Shown here piece after piece: positions 1-10,248 of a stretch of DNA of 64,000 bases. The position numbers and the translations under genes were made by a program. The stretch comes from Adineta vaga. Its lineage: Eukaryota; Rotifera. Every line of letters starts with the position of its first letter. Position 1 is the first letter of the stretch. The notes below the pieces were generated by a model. The model worked only from the letters and a program-made list of their open reading frames with translations. It was not told the DNA's origin and searched no databases. Where the stretch lies: NCBI GenBank assembly GCA_021613535.1, contig CP075493.1, positions 17,608,001 through 17,672,000 of the forward strand. Direction: 5' to 3'.

Positions 1-540
1 CGCATGCATAATACATGCCGTTGAAAGAATCGATTCGACTTTGCCGGTGGTTGTAAAATCTGCCGCTAGCACATTACAAACATCACCTTTGACATTGTTC
101 ATTATTTTCACTTTCATTCCGTTGAAGAATTGATCCCATTCCCTTTCTCCAAGAAGATCTGCAACAGTTAACTCTATTTTCCCTTCCTGATGCTCGACAA
201 AGAGAGAGCGTAGTTGTTCAGCATTGTCATTGACATAATCGGCAAACTTCATACACACTACCATCCACATATCATCTGGAGACAACACTAAATCATGGTG
301 TTGATTGTAAGCCGAAATAAAAGCTTGTAACACAGCATTTGTCGATGTTTCTGTATGCGGTCCATTAGAAACTGTATATAAGGACGAATAATTTTGAAAT
401 GCTTTATGTGGACTTAAATCTTGATTTTCCTCGATTTTAGAAAGCCAGTGGTTTGTTACAGAAGATGATGATTGCTCGGATGGAAATCGAACTTTAGCAG
501 GTTCAAGTTCATCATCGATAATAACAGTATGAAAAGACAT
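1..540 (-). CDS. DUF4419 protein, 5' part (cut by window edge)
   Basis: This is the N-terminal 180 codons of a DUF4419-family protein. The reading runs from an ATG at the high-coordinate end to the window edge inside the first exon. It matches the two complete copies farther right almost base for base. The DUF4419 signature is visible: a segment like HHDLVLSPDDMW followed by VNDNAEQLRSLFV. DUF4419 has no known biochemical role; it is common in fungi and in bdelloid genomes. The 3' half lies outside the window, so nothing can be said about whether this copy is intact. Confidence 0.8.
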   Translation of the reverse strand, partial: MSFHTVIIDDELEPAKVRFPSEQSSSSVTNHWLSKIEENQDLSPHKAFQNYSSLYTVSNGPHTETSTNAVLQAFISAYNQHHDLVLSPDDMWMVVCMKFADYVNDNAEQLRSLFVEHQEGKIELTVADLLGEREWDQFFNGMKVKIMNNVKGDVCNVLAADFTTTGKVESILSTACIMHA

Positions 541-967
541 CTTATTTTCTCGTATTAGTCAACCAGACGCTTCTTACCTTTTTATATGCGTCAGAATAAT
601 GCAGACCGTATTATATGCCACGTCATGTAATAACACGTAAGTGTGTCGGATGATAAATATTTACTTCCTCTTTATTGTTTTTGTTACGTGGTGTAGATAT
701 TTTTCTGTGAGCCTATAGAATTCTTTGTTCTGTTCTTATCGCCACATTACTCTATCGTTTCTTTCCAACAAACAGTAAGGCTTGAGAGAAAACAAGTTAC
801 ATGACTTTTCTCTTGCACTGGATGCCGAACATGAATTACACAATAATTCACAAAACTGAATTTCAATATAATTACAAACTCTTATGAATTATATGGATAT
901 GTAACTATATACATATTTATATATATATAATATATCCTATTTATATTGGCTAGGGTCTATAAGATTC

Positions 968-1015
968 TACCAGGGTCTGAGGGTGAGGGTGATGGTGGAT
1001 GGGTAGGTGACGGTG
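968..1015. repeat. Degenerate telomere-like G-rich tract
   Basis: A run of GGGTGA/GGGTAG/GGTGAC-type words that resembles a decayed TGTGGG array. A second short tract, GGGTGTGGGTGGGTAGG, lies at 2457-2475 on the far side of the ACCGC clusters. Both tracts are present in every unit. Confidence 0.5.
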
Positions 1016-1040
1016 TACCCACGGAAAAATAAACTAAGTG

Positions 1041-1160
1041 ATACCGCAGTTTTTGACGGTTTGTAAATTGAAGGTTTGAAATAGTTATTATGAATCGCAA
1101 AAGTCAGACCTTTTATTAGGTTTTTTAAAAACCGCCACAAATCGCGGTTCTTAACGGTTT
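1041..1160. repeat. ACCGC/GCGGT word cluster, left
   Basis: Several ACCGC, CCGCC and CGCGGT words stand out in AT-rich sequence. A matching cluster at 2265-2457 (ACCGCGGTTT, ATACCGC, CTGCGGTTT, ATCGCGGTG, ACCGCAGTT) suggests two subterminal iteron arrays of one degenerate element. No clean terminal inverted repeat is visible, so this stays tentative. Equivalents: 15975-16094 and 30904-31023. Confidence 0.35.
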
Positions 1161-1381
1161 TCGAGAAAATTCTAATTCATCGTAGTGGTATTTTATTTCT
1201 GCCATCTGTCCGATAATCCTTGATTTTCCATGTTCGCCACTAGTCTACGATCTCGACACGTTGATCTCATACCGCGGTCAACTCTTATAGTAGTATTATC
1301 TATTTTATATTTATCTACTTCTTGTTAGATTCGAACTTATTACCATATGGTGATGTTTATATTAAGATCAGATATAGTCTA

Positions 1382-1502
1382 CCCAGGTCGACAAATCCGA
1401 TATTCGATCCGATAGGACCCTATGGGATCCAACGTTCCTACAAAATCCTATCGGATTCCGATAGAATCCGGCATGGGATCCGATCGGATTGCTCGACCTG
1501 GG
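1382..1502. mobile_element. 121-bp hairpin MITE, copy 1
   Basis: The element opens with CCCAGGTCGACAAATCCGAT and closes with ATCGGATTGCTCGACCTGGG, an 18/20 terminal inverted repeat. Internal GATCCGATAGG / CCTATCGGATTCC words extend the fold into a long hairpin. It encodes nothing. No clear target duplication is seen. Confidence 0.7.
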
Positions 1503-2264
1503 CACATCTAAGTTATTAACAAAATGATCACATCTCGATTTTATTGACTAACAAAACAAGTTTATGTATTTTTCTGTATCTGAATAATCTACAAGCTTAT
1601 TAATACTATCAGAAGTAGTCATCTGAATTAACTGTGGCTATAACGTATTCTATATACCCATATTTTCCAAAAAATCTGCTAAATCCTTAAGTATAATGTC
1701 TATTTACATTTCCTATTGATCTGGTTTATTTTCTGTGTAGCTTCACCTTTTTAAATTCTAACTGTTCTAATTTTAGTTGCACTATATTATCATTTGTTGC
1801 CATTTAATAAAAATACTCATTTTTGATTTAAAAATCACATATATCTATACTGTAAAAAAGTGGGGAATGGACAACAATAAAAGCGTTTATGATGGTCTCG
1901 TAAACGTAAAAAAAGATTGATGAATTTTCATCGTATAAGGAACTCCGTTTTTATTGTATTTGACGAAGATATAAATCCCTTATGGATTTATGAATCACTT
2001 CAAAAAACAGAAAAAAAGGTTTATTATACGTTGTGAATCGTCAAATCGTTATTTTTTATAACGTAGTTTTTTCCAACTTTCTATGTTGTAGGATGATGAT
2101 AAATTTAGTTTTAATCGATGAGAAAATGTTTTTATATCATACTGTGACTTTTAAGTGATAAGTTTTATTGATATAATCTTATTAGAAAAATAACGTTAGA
2201 AAATCCAGTCATGTTTCGAAAATAAACTGATTCAAATAATGGTACTATTCGACATAATATACAG

Positions 2265-2457
2265 ACCGCGGTTTCTAATAGAGATTTCGCGAATAAAAAT
2301 ACCGTAAAAGATGGAGGTTCTCTGATACCGCAAATAGTTGCCAGCATACCGTGTTTTTTCAAAATCTCGGTTTTCAATGGTGCATACACTGCGGTTTCAT
2401 TCAAGTATATCGCGGTGCGTCTTCATGTCGGTGTAACTTACCGCAGTTAATTGCGTT
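2265..2457. repeat. ACCGC/GCGGT word cluster, right
   Basis: Partner of the cluster at 1041-1160. CCGCGG, ACCGC and GCGGT words recur at irregular spacing of roughly 20-30 bp and end just before a GGGTGTGGGTGGG tract. Equivalents lie at 17198-17390 and 32128-32320. Confidence 0.35.
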
Positions 2458-2620
2458 GGGTGTGGGTGGGTAGGTGATGACCTTCTAAGCTAACAAGTGG
2501 CTCTTTGGGGCATGGGTTCGCGGCAGACCCTAGTAGAAATAATGACACATATTATATAGATATCATTATATAGAAATATGAATTATTTTGTAATTCATTT
2601 CCGGCATGGACTCTTCTCTT

Positions 2621-2678
2621 GAGGGTGGGTGTGGGAATATCTGTTTCACTCATATCTACACCCACACCTACCCACATC
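2621..2678. repeat. Telomere-like hairpin, copy 1
   Basis: GAGGGTGGGTGTGGG on the left is mirrored by CACCCACACCTACCCAC on the right, separated by a spacer containing ATATCTGTTTCACTCATATC. The same arrangement, with a nearly identical spacer, occurs at 13249-13322. It could form a stem of TGTGGG-type sequence. Equivalents: 17554-17611 and 32484-32541. Confidence 0.7.
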
Positions 2679-3327
2679 TTCAACGCCTTTTGGTGTAATG
2701 TTATATGGAGAGAATTGAAGATTAATCTTAAAGATGATCTTTTTTCTTTGTTTTTATCAATATTAAATATACAATCGATATATAACTTAATTACATGATC
2801 TTAAATATAGAAATCAGTTTTCGATTTTATTAGATGAAGATATAACAGAATATAGTTTTTCTTTAAAAAATACATATACAACAGAAAAAACGATGCTTAT
2901 GAAGATGAATTAATACACATTTTGATTTTTTTTTTCGTTTAAAATTTCAAATATAACTACTTTATGTTAGCTTATTTCTCCTTCAAAAGACTCCTGCACA
3001 CTAGACACTAGTAAGCCGGACGAATTCGATAATAAGCTTGAGATCTATAATAGCTTGGTTAGTCATGTTTGATCCTACTTTAGTAATGGCGTTGTAGATT
3101 ATTTGAATAAAGTCTTTAAAAAAGACTAACTTTTATTTCAAAAAAAAAATATACACGACTGATGTCGATCTAAGTTCAAAGACAACCGATCATCGGGGGA
3201 TAGACTAGTTCAAAGATCAAACGGCCGACAAAATCATTGAAAATAGAGAAGAAAGAGAAAGCAAAAAGAATATGTTGCTTGTGTGTGGATGAACCTCACA
3301 TAAGACAACAGAACACGAAAAGAGAAA

Positions 3328-3363
3328 GTTAGCGATAACGATATACTAACTGTTATCGCTAAC
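3328..3363. repeat. Perfect 12-bp stem-loop
   Basis: GTTAGCGATAAC and GTTATCGCTAAC are exact reverse complements separated by 12 nt. The stem-loop lies about 400 bp beyond the egghead-like stop codon, probably outside its transcript. Present unchanged at 18261-18296 and 33191-33226. Function unknown; it could be the remnant of a palindromic element. Confidence 0.6.
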
Positions 3364-3771
3364 ACTTTGTATAATCGAAAAATATACGTTTTTAATTCAA
3401 TCTTGACATTTATATGACATTCTATTCAATGATAGATATATAGTCAGTAATTTGTTTCTACTAACAACTGATTATATCTTGATTATTATGACTGTTGAAA
3501 CAAAAAAGTGATCATTACGCAAATCTTTCCAAAATTATTTATTAGAAAAAAAGCAAGAATATTGTTTTTAATGCGATGTACTGAAACGTTTGTCTCTGTG
3601 CCCAATTTTACTTGACAGATTTTTCATCAATTGACAAAGATTAGATAGTATCAGAAATTAATGATTATGTTCGCTTTTGGATACTTTATTTATGTTTCAT
3701 GAGTAGAAGGATCAATACAAGAGAGAAATCAATCTGTCGATTCGAATTATAATTTAAAAAATGATTTTTGT

Positions 3772-5150
3772 TTATTTGTCGACAACATAAAATGTCTTTT
3801 TCTTGCTCATAAATCCCCATATAAAAGCTATCGCTTCACAAATAGTTATAAATGGTATATTGACGAATACACAGATCATCTTAAATATAAAACGAAAATA
3901 ATTCAATCGATGCGAGTGAAATGAATAAAAAGCTCCAATAAGATAAAGATAGATTACCACTACACTAGTAAAATTGGTTAGACATTGAATAATTAATGGT
4001 AGATCAATTGAATATAATGGTGAGATAAAAAAGTATAAAGTGCTAAACAAGACACAGAAGGGGAGTAAACAGATATTCCAAGATACAAACGTAACATAAT
4101 GGGAAGTGTTTTATCATGTACAATAAGTAGAAGACCTTGAACCCATCGTTTTCGTTGGTGAATAAAATCATATAGAGTAAATGTTGATTTTTCTAACATT
4201 TCACCTTCAATCCAGTCAAATTTAAAACCAGATGACATAGCTTTCATAGCAAAATACATGTCTTCAGCTATTGATCCATTAGCACCATTATCAAATGTAA
4301 TTGCTTGTTCACATTCTACTTTACAAACAATATATGAACCTTTAAACATAAATACTGGTAGATGAAATAATTTCAAGCAACATCTGAGAAGTCCTAAATC
4401 TATTCCTACTCGTAATGAATCACCTAATGTTGTCATCTGATTAACAACACCATTACTATTATATGTTATTACTCCTTGTCCTATTGAATAGCCATTTTCG
4501 TTATTGATAAAATTTATAATACCATATAAACTATTTTTAGTTAAAAGTGTTTCTTCATCTAAATGAATTATCCAATCATTTTTATCAAGTAACTGTTGCT
4601 CGATAGCATACTGTAGTGCACGAGCTTTAAACAAAGAACCTTTTTTCGTACGATAATTTTTAGGCACCACAACTTGTCTTACTCTTGAATCATAGTTATC
4701 TAATATTTCCAAAGGTTTGTCTGTGACTAATTCTAAACAAATATTAGTTAGGCCAATATTATCACATAGAAATAAATTATGTTTAATATTATCTCGGACA
4801 AGAAGAGGATAATCACCACGTGTAACAACACGAATACATATTCTAGATGATAATTGTGGTGAATATTGTAAATATGGTTGCTTGAATATGTCAAAAAAAA
4901 GTAAACCAATCGTATTCATAATAGCCAATGGAAGTGTGAATAAAGGTAATAAACCAAAAGAATAAATTAAGGTAGTTATTAGTAAATCATATGATTTTTT
5001 AATGAAGGAAACTGTAATAGAAGTATTAACTTCAAGTGGTGATGATGATGAGAATGACGAACAAGTATAATAGCATAAACTTTCGAATATTGTTGTAAAT
5101 ATAATGAAACAGCATACATGTATAGCATGATAATATCGAGAAAAACTCAT
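3772..5150 (-). pseudogene. Egghead/BRE-3-like beta-1,4-mannosyltransferase, copy 1 (frameshift)
   Basis: Same gene as the open copy at 33635-35014; see there for domains. Here the G-run at 4060-4063 has four G instead of five, which shifts the frame after about residue 362. The last ~95 residues, including the C-terminal membrane segments, are lost from the frame. All catalytic motifs lie upstream of the shift. Because the lesion is a one-base homopolymer change found only in this copy, an assembly error is as likely as a real mutation. Confidence 0.8.
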
Positions 5151-5350
5151 TAAGCTACGTTACTAAAATCAAACAGAAAAAAATCAGTATAATTTATGGA
5201 ACTATGGATAAGCTTAGTAAAGGTAGAGTAAAGATGAGGAGTTCTACTACAAATACGAATATTCTCATGAATGGCCTCCTTCTAATTTTCGAAACAAATG
5301 CAAAAATTATGAGTTACGTGTACCGAATTTTTCTAACCCATGTAAACACC

Positions 5351-5890
5351 AGACGCAGGATAGCTGCGTCTCGTCGCGTCTGTGTTTGAAAATCGCATCG
5401 AGACGCGGCTTAAACTCAATTTTATCGCGTTCAAATGCGTATTCATTTATAACCGCGTTCAGACGCGAACACCGAATAATTTTTCCTTGCGTGTAGACGC
5501 AACTTCATATAAAGTCGCGTTCAGACGCGATTGAAAAAATTTTGAGCTGCAATTAGACGCGATTTCGTATATAGACGCGTTCAGATGCAATTAAAATAGC
5601 TTTCAACTGCATCCAGACGCATTTATTAACAGAATCGCGTCTATAAGCGTTTTGCATTGCGAAAAATAACCGCGTCCAGTCGCAAATCATATTAGAATCG
5701 CATGCAAACGCATCTAAAATAAGTATCAAACGCGACTAGATGCACCTTTGTGTCAAATAGTCTCTAAATGCGTTCAAGAACGTTTTCGAAGTGCGTCAAA
5801 ACGCAAATTGAAAACATTTCAGTACGAGCTCTGTGCAAACCGCGGTTAAACGCACTTATTGGAAAATATTTCGGTGCTTTGAAGCGCGTT
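5351..5890. repeat. GCGT/ACGC palindromic word array, left, copy 1
   Basis: More than twenty GCGT or ACGC words occur in about 540 bp of otherwise AT-rich sequence, often paired as CGCGTTCAGACGCG, a small hairpin (GCGT-TCAG-ACGC). Spacing is irregular, around 25-55 bp. A second array with the same words lies at 6595-6798. The CpG density is unlike any other part of the window. Confidence 0.7.
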
Positions 5891-6208
5891 TATCTATCCT
5901 ATTACATATCAACACATTTACTTCTAACGATATTAGTCAAATTTTTCTGTTAAAAATATTGCTTATCTTTCTTTTGAATACACGTATGTCGTTTTCCATG
6001 TCGAAAGACGTTGAAATGCAAAATACTGTATATCGGAGACCAAATAAATAGATAAGAACTGTTATTTGTACGTGTTTAGAAAGATTTTTAATAACCAATT
6101 GATATCTGTTTTTCAAATAAACTCTATCAATCTAATTAAAATCCATAGGTTAACTGTATATATCTGATTTATCAAAACTTTTATTAGATTTTTATTGTTG
6201 TAAATTAC

Positions 6209-6264
6209 ATTTCAAATAAAATTAGAGATAGAAAAGACAAAAAATATACAATTTTATTTGAAAT
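6209..6264. repeat. 15-bp stem-loop
   Basis: ATTTCAAATAAAATT at 6209-6223 is the exact reverse complement of AATTTTATTTGAAAT at 6250-6264. It sits between the two GCGT/ACGC arrays and is conserved at 21142-21197 and 36073-36128. Confidence 0.6.
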
Positions 6265-6394
6265 TATTGTAAAAAATACGATAATGTGTCGTACTTTCTT
6301 CATATAGACAGAAGCAAACATTCTTATATTCATGTATAGAAGTTCAGAAGTATTCAATCAAATACATATCGTTTTGAATAAGAATATATTTCGA

Positions 6395-6467
6395 GTAAGT
6401 ATAGTTCAGTGGTGTATGTTCACGACTTCTGATCGATGGTTCACATGTTCAAATCTGCTTCTGGTCA
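6395..6467 (+). pseudogene. tRNA-like relic (tRNA-derived), copy 1
   Basis: The segment GTATAGTTCAGTGGT resembles a Pol III box A and the 5' part of a tRNA. GACTTCTGATCGA sits where an anticodon arm would be, and ATGTTCAAATCTG resembles box B and the T loop. The order and spacing resemble eukaryotic tRNA-Cys genes, but the acceptor and T stems do not pair and the putative anticodon would be TCT. This is most likely a tRNA pseudogene or the head of an old SINE. Equivalents: 21328-21400 and 36259-36331. Confidence 0.4.
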
Positions 6468-6594
6468 TGTAAGTTAAAAATTCAATTCATAGGCTAGGGT
6501 AGGCTAAGACCATCAGGATATAATGTGGATGGCGACTCCGTTCGAATCTGAGATGAATTGACAGATTTTTTGCCTAATTTTTAAATTTAAATAA

Positions 6595-6798
6595 AACGCG
6601 TCTAGACGCCCCGATTGTTTCATAGAGGACGCAGTTCCAAATCAAGGTGCGTTTAGACGCAACTAGTTTTCAATCGCGTTCAGACGCAGTTTATTCTGAC
6701 TCGCATCTGGGCGCCTCGATTGTTTCACTGACGACGCGTATAGACGCGCTCAACTGCTTCGATTTAGACGCGTTCGGCACGCAGTCGAAACGCGTTTT
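6595..6798. repeat. GCGT/ACGC palindromic word array, right, copy 1
   Basis: Second array with the same words as 5351-5890. It contains an internal imperfect duplication: CGATTGTTTCA followed by GACGACGC-like text occurs twice about 107 bp apart. The two arrays flank about 700 bp of AT-rich DNA with no gene. Confidence 0.65.
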
Positions 6799-7075
6799 GA
6801 CTCAAAAAATGTTTACATGGGAAGAGGATCAATTTACTAACACATAAACAGCTTATGTTTCTCTTCACAGAATTAACCGAATCAACATACATTTATTATT
6901 CATTCTAAAAAAAGAACGTCTTCACGTTGAGACATAGTTAAAAATGCTTTTTGTTTTCATAAAAATGATCGATAAATATTATGTAAATATTGTATGAATT
7001 TCTAATCATCATGCGTTTTAAAAGTAAATTAGTTATAGAAAGGAAGAAGGAAAAAGCCAAGAGACATCGGTATTA

Positions 7076-7696
7076 ATATCAGTCATCGACAAATTATTGT
7101 CAACAAATATTTTTTCGACAAGACATTTCGTCGACAAACGTTTCGTCGACAGACATTTCGTCGACAAGATATTTCGTCGACAAGATATTTTATTGCCTAA
7201 TATTAGAAGAGACAGTATTGGTGTTCAATGAGTAAATGTATCCATCATAGAGAACCACCCGCTTGCCTTTTGTCGTAACACTAAACTTGAGGGTAACCGT
7301 GCGAGTTGCCATAATGAAGAAGAAAGTGAAGAAGAATTTGTAAATATAATAAGAGAAGTCGATTGACCGACGCTATATCTATCAGCGAGCGACACTTGAG
7401 CCAATTAGTGGCAAAATACTTGTAATTTAGAACGAAGAAAGTTACATTGATCTCTTTTTTGTTACGTTCCAAAAGAGGAACAATTTTCATCAATTTGCTC
7501 AGTGCAAAATTGGATTATGAGTTTAGTTTTATTGATAAAGTAAATATACAACCATGAGGACAAAAGATTGATTGTTCACGAAATATTTGTCGACAAACTA
7601 TCTTGTCGACAAACTATCTTGTCGACAAACTATCTTGTCGACAAACTATCTTGTCGACAAAATGTCTGTCGACAAAGTGTTGTCGACGAATGATAT
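7076..7696. mobile_element. Foldback-like element with TTGTCGACAA iterons, copy 1
   Basis: The left arm (7076-7190) and right arm (7583-7696) are built of ~16-bp repeats centred on GTCGAC. Left units read CGTCGACAAGATATTT and right units read GTCGACAAACTATCTT. Reversing the right arm aligns it with the left, including the run GTCGACAGACATTT in both, so the arms are inverted repeats made of tandem iterons. The ~390-bp core has no credible gene. Iteron number differs between the three unit copies. Confidence 0.65.
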
Positions 7697-8020
7697 GTAA
7701 TTCGAGACATCAAGGGAATATTGTAATATCATACACACTTATGAAATTAACGATATACATAAAGAAGATTGAGAAGAAATAAATGTAACAAACATTAATA
7801 ATGTAATTCTAGAAGAGAATTTTCACATAAAAGTATACGATACAAAATGAGATTGGGGGCAAATTGCGATAAAACTAGATTTATTACATTTTTTATATAT
7901 TTTTTTCTTCTCATCTCGCCTACAATGCTCTAAGAAAAAGAGTATCCAATAATATATAAATGAAGTTAATGATATAAAAACCAGAAATCGATTGAGAAAA
8001 GTTTTCTATCAACGTATAAT

Positions 8021-9153
8021 ATGACGTGCGAAATGGCTCCTGAGTTCTTTATATGTCCAATTACTTATGAATTGTTTAATGATCCCTTCATAGCTGCTGA
8101 TGGTCATACGTATGAACGAGCAGCTATCGTTCAATGGATAGAACAAAGTGCAGGTACAAGTCCATTAACAAGAGAGCGTATCACAGTAGAAGATCTACGT
8201 CCAAATCATAATATCCGATCAGCAGTTGAAGAATTTAAGAAACGTTCACAACATAAACAATATAAATTTGAACTTAATGTTGACATTAAACGAAAAGCAT
8301 TGATAATACAATCGTTTGGTAAAATGATATACAAAGCTGAATGGATACCTAGTACAAGGGGACCACCAATTATTCTATTACAAATTGATGGTTTTAGAGC
8401 AATGAGAGAGCACAATTTTATGCTAAACTTGTTCATCCACAAATTGTTAGAACTTACGGACATCTTGAAACTGTGCAACAATCTGTAACTCTTGTACAAG
8501 AACGTGCGCCTAATGATTTACGTCAACTTCTTTCTAAGTTAAATCACCAACCATCCGAAGCTATACTTTGTGAAATGTTTATTCAGATAGCCAATGGAAT
8601 GTCTTATCTAGCACGCATGAATATTGTTCATGGAGACTTAGCGTGTCGAAATATTCTTGTTTTTAACTATGATGAAACAAATGTACAAAAATCTGTTGTT
8701 AAAATAACTGATTTTGGACTTAGTCGTTTTAGTAATCTATACATGACGGTAGGCAATACTGTATCTAATAATATTGTTCCTATTCGCTACGCCGCTCCTG
8801 AAGTTTTAAACTCTCAAAGACCAGATGAAAAATCAGATATTTTTTCCATGGGTGTATTAATGTGGGAAGCATTTGAAAAGGGACAAATACCGTGGGTAGA
8901 GATAAACAATGATGCTGAAGTTAGTTGGCGAGTGATGAATGGTCAGAGATTAGCAAGACCCGCAACATGTTTGAACGATAATATGTGGCGTCTAATTCAA
9001 CAATGCTGGATGTTAGAAAAAGAAAATCGTCCACATTTTACAGATTTACGGAGAAGATTAGAGGAAATACTTTATCCCAGAAGACTATCAAATGGTACGT
9101 ATATTATTTCAGGCAAAGAATGTTTACGGTACCAGTTTTCATTTTTAAGTTAA
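8021..9153 (+). pseudogene. U-box / tyrosine-kinase-like protein, copy 1 (frameshift)
   Basis: Same gene as the open copy at 22953-24086; see there. One G is missing at about 8410 (GAGAGAGCAC here, GAGAGAGGCAC in the other copies). This breaks the frame after about residue 130 and leaves the U-box intact but separated from the kinase catalytic lobe. The lesion is private to this copy, so it is either recent or an assembly error. Confidence 0.8.
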
Positions 9154-9273
9154 CTCCATCACTCGTTGGTAATGTCCAGTTTTCAACGATCCACCAAATT
9201 CTAACGGGGCAAGTTTTTGAAATACGTATGCATAATTCTATAAGACATTTTAAACATCTTGTCAAAATTGTAG

Positions 9274-10248
9274 ATGCCTTCTAATCCAATTGTTATTATA
9301 CCTCGAGAACATCCTAATACATTACCTCGCGAGAGTCCAAATATAAATCCAACACCAATACCACATCCAGATTGACGTAAAAAATTCAAAAAAATTGTAG
9401 TAAAACATAAATGTGTACTAATAATTGTATTATTTCTTACACTTGGAGCAAGCATTACATTGGGTGTTATATTTGGACGAAAAGATTCAGGTAAATAAAA
9501 TTAATTGTATAGATCTTATTCTTCTCTTCTGCATATTTTTTCGATCAACAGGAAAAGATAGACCCATAATCCCATCTAATACTATTATGATTACTACTAT
9601 CACAACAACTCCTATCCGTAAGTTATTCTGATAAAATCGAATATCATAGTATTATTGGTTCTTTTTACTTTAACTTAGCTGATGTTATGCTCACGAAAAT
9701 AAGTGATCGGGTTTTTGGAATCTGGAATACAGCTGTCGGTGGTCATAGCACACCGGCTATTTCATCTACTGCTGGAGCGTCTGGGAATTATGTACCCAGT
9801 GAACATCCTCAACTAATACTCGACAATGAAACATCGACAAAATATTTCAATCATGGCAATGGAAACTTTAATGTTTACAGTATTACGAAAGGTGTTGGAA
9901 CTGGCTTTTATATTACACCTTCAATGGGTCTATCAATCTTAAAAAGATTTCGAATTGCAACAGCTGACGATCGTCCACTTCGTGATTCATTGTCAATTAC
10001 GATAGAGTGTAGTAATGCTACTGGCAATAGTCTAATAAATGGTTTCACCTGGCTTTTAATTCATAGTGGATCAACTGGATTACTGCTCGATCCAGATCGT
10101 CAAGAATTTGGTAACGATCAGTTCTTAACAATAATAATATAGCATACAGAAGTTTATCGTGTACTGATAGCTTCACAACGTGGATCAGATAATGCCGTAC
10201 AATATAGCGAATTTCATCTTCTTGGTTGGATTTTTTTCATTAAGCTAG
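9274..10248 (+). pseudogene. Single-pass membrane protein with galactose-binding-like ectodomain, copy 1
   Basis: Same three-exon gene as 24207-25176. This copy shares the in-frame TGA near codon 34 and also has two private single-base changes in the last exon: one T short in GATCAGTTCTTAAC and one T extra in AGAAGTTTATCG. These put a short stretch out of frame and introduce a stop at about 10140. The final homopolymer has seven T, against five and six in the other copies. Confidence 0.65.

Larger units (their letters stand above)
541..3771. other. Non-coding stretch, unit copy 1 (DUF4419 to egghead-like)
   Basis: No credible gene is seen; the open frames are short and some begin at non-ATG codons. 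The stretch holds two clusters of ACCGC/GCGGT words (1041-1160, 2265-2457), a 121-bp hairpin MITE (1382-1502), a telomere-like hairpin (2621-2678) and a perfect 12-bp stem-loop (3328-3363). The same content recurs at 15473-18703 and 30402-33634. The rest is plain AT-rich sequence, including the likely shared upstream region of the DUF4419 gene. Confidence 0.7.
5151..8020. other. Non-coding stretch, unit copy 1 (egghead-like to U-box/kinase)
   Basis: No gene recognised. Contents: the GCGT/ACGC arrays (5351-5890 and 6595-6798), a 15-bp stem-loop (6209-6264), a tRNA-like relic (6395-6467), and the foldback element with TTGTCGACAA iterons (7076-7696). The short upstream region of the U-box/kinase gene follows. 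Equivalent stretches: 20084-22952 and 35015-37852. Confidence 0.7.

Noticed and set aside
3003-3060. Closely spaced restriction-type sites (ACTAGT, GAATTC, AAGCTT, AGATCT) resembling a cloning polylinker
   Set aside because: Present in all three units, embedded in native AT-rich sequence with no vector sequence around it; chance grouping is the better explanation.
6647-6847. Frames translated through the GCGT/ACGC arrays (66-72 residues)
   Set aside because: Composition follows the repeat words; some start at non-ATG codons and no features are visible.
7076-7696. TTGTCGACAA arrays considered as a CRISPR array
   Set aside because: 16-bp units without unique spacers, in opposite orientation on the two arms, in a eukaryotic genome; iteron arms of an inverted-repeat element fit better.
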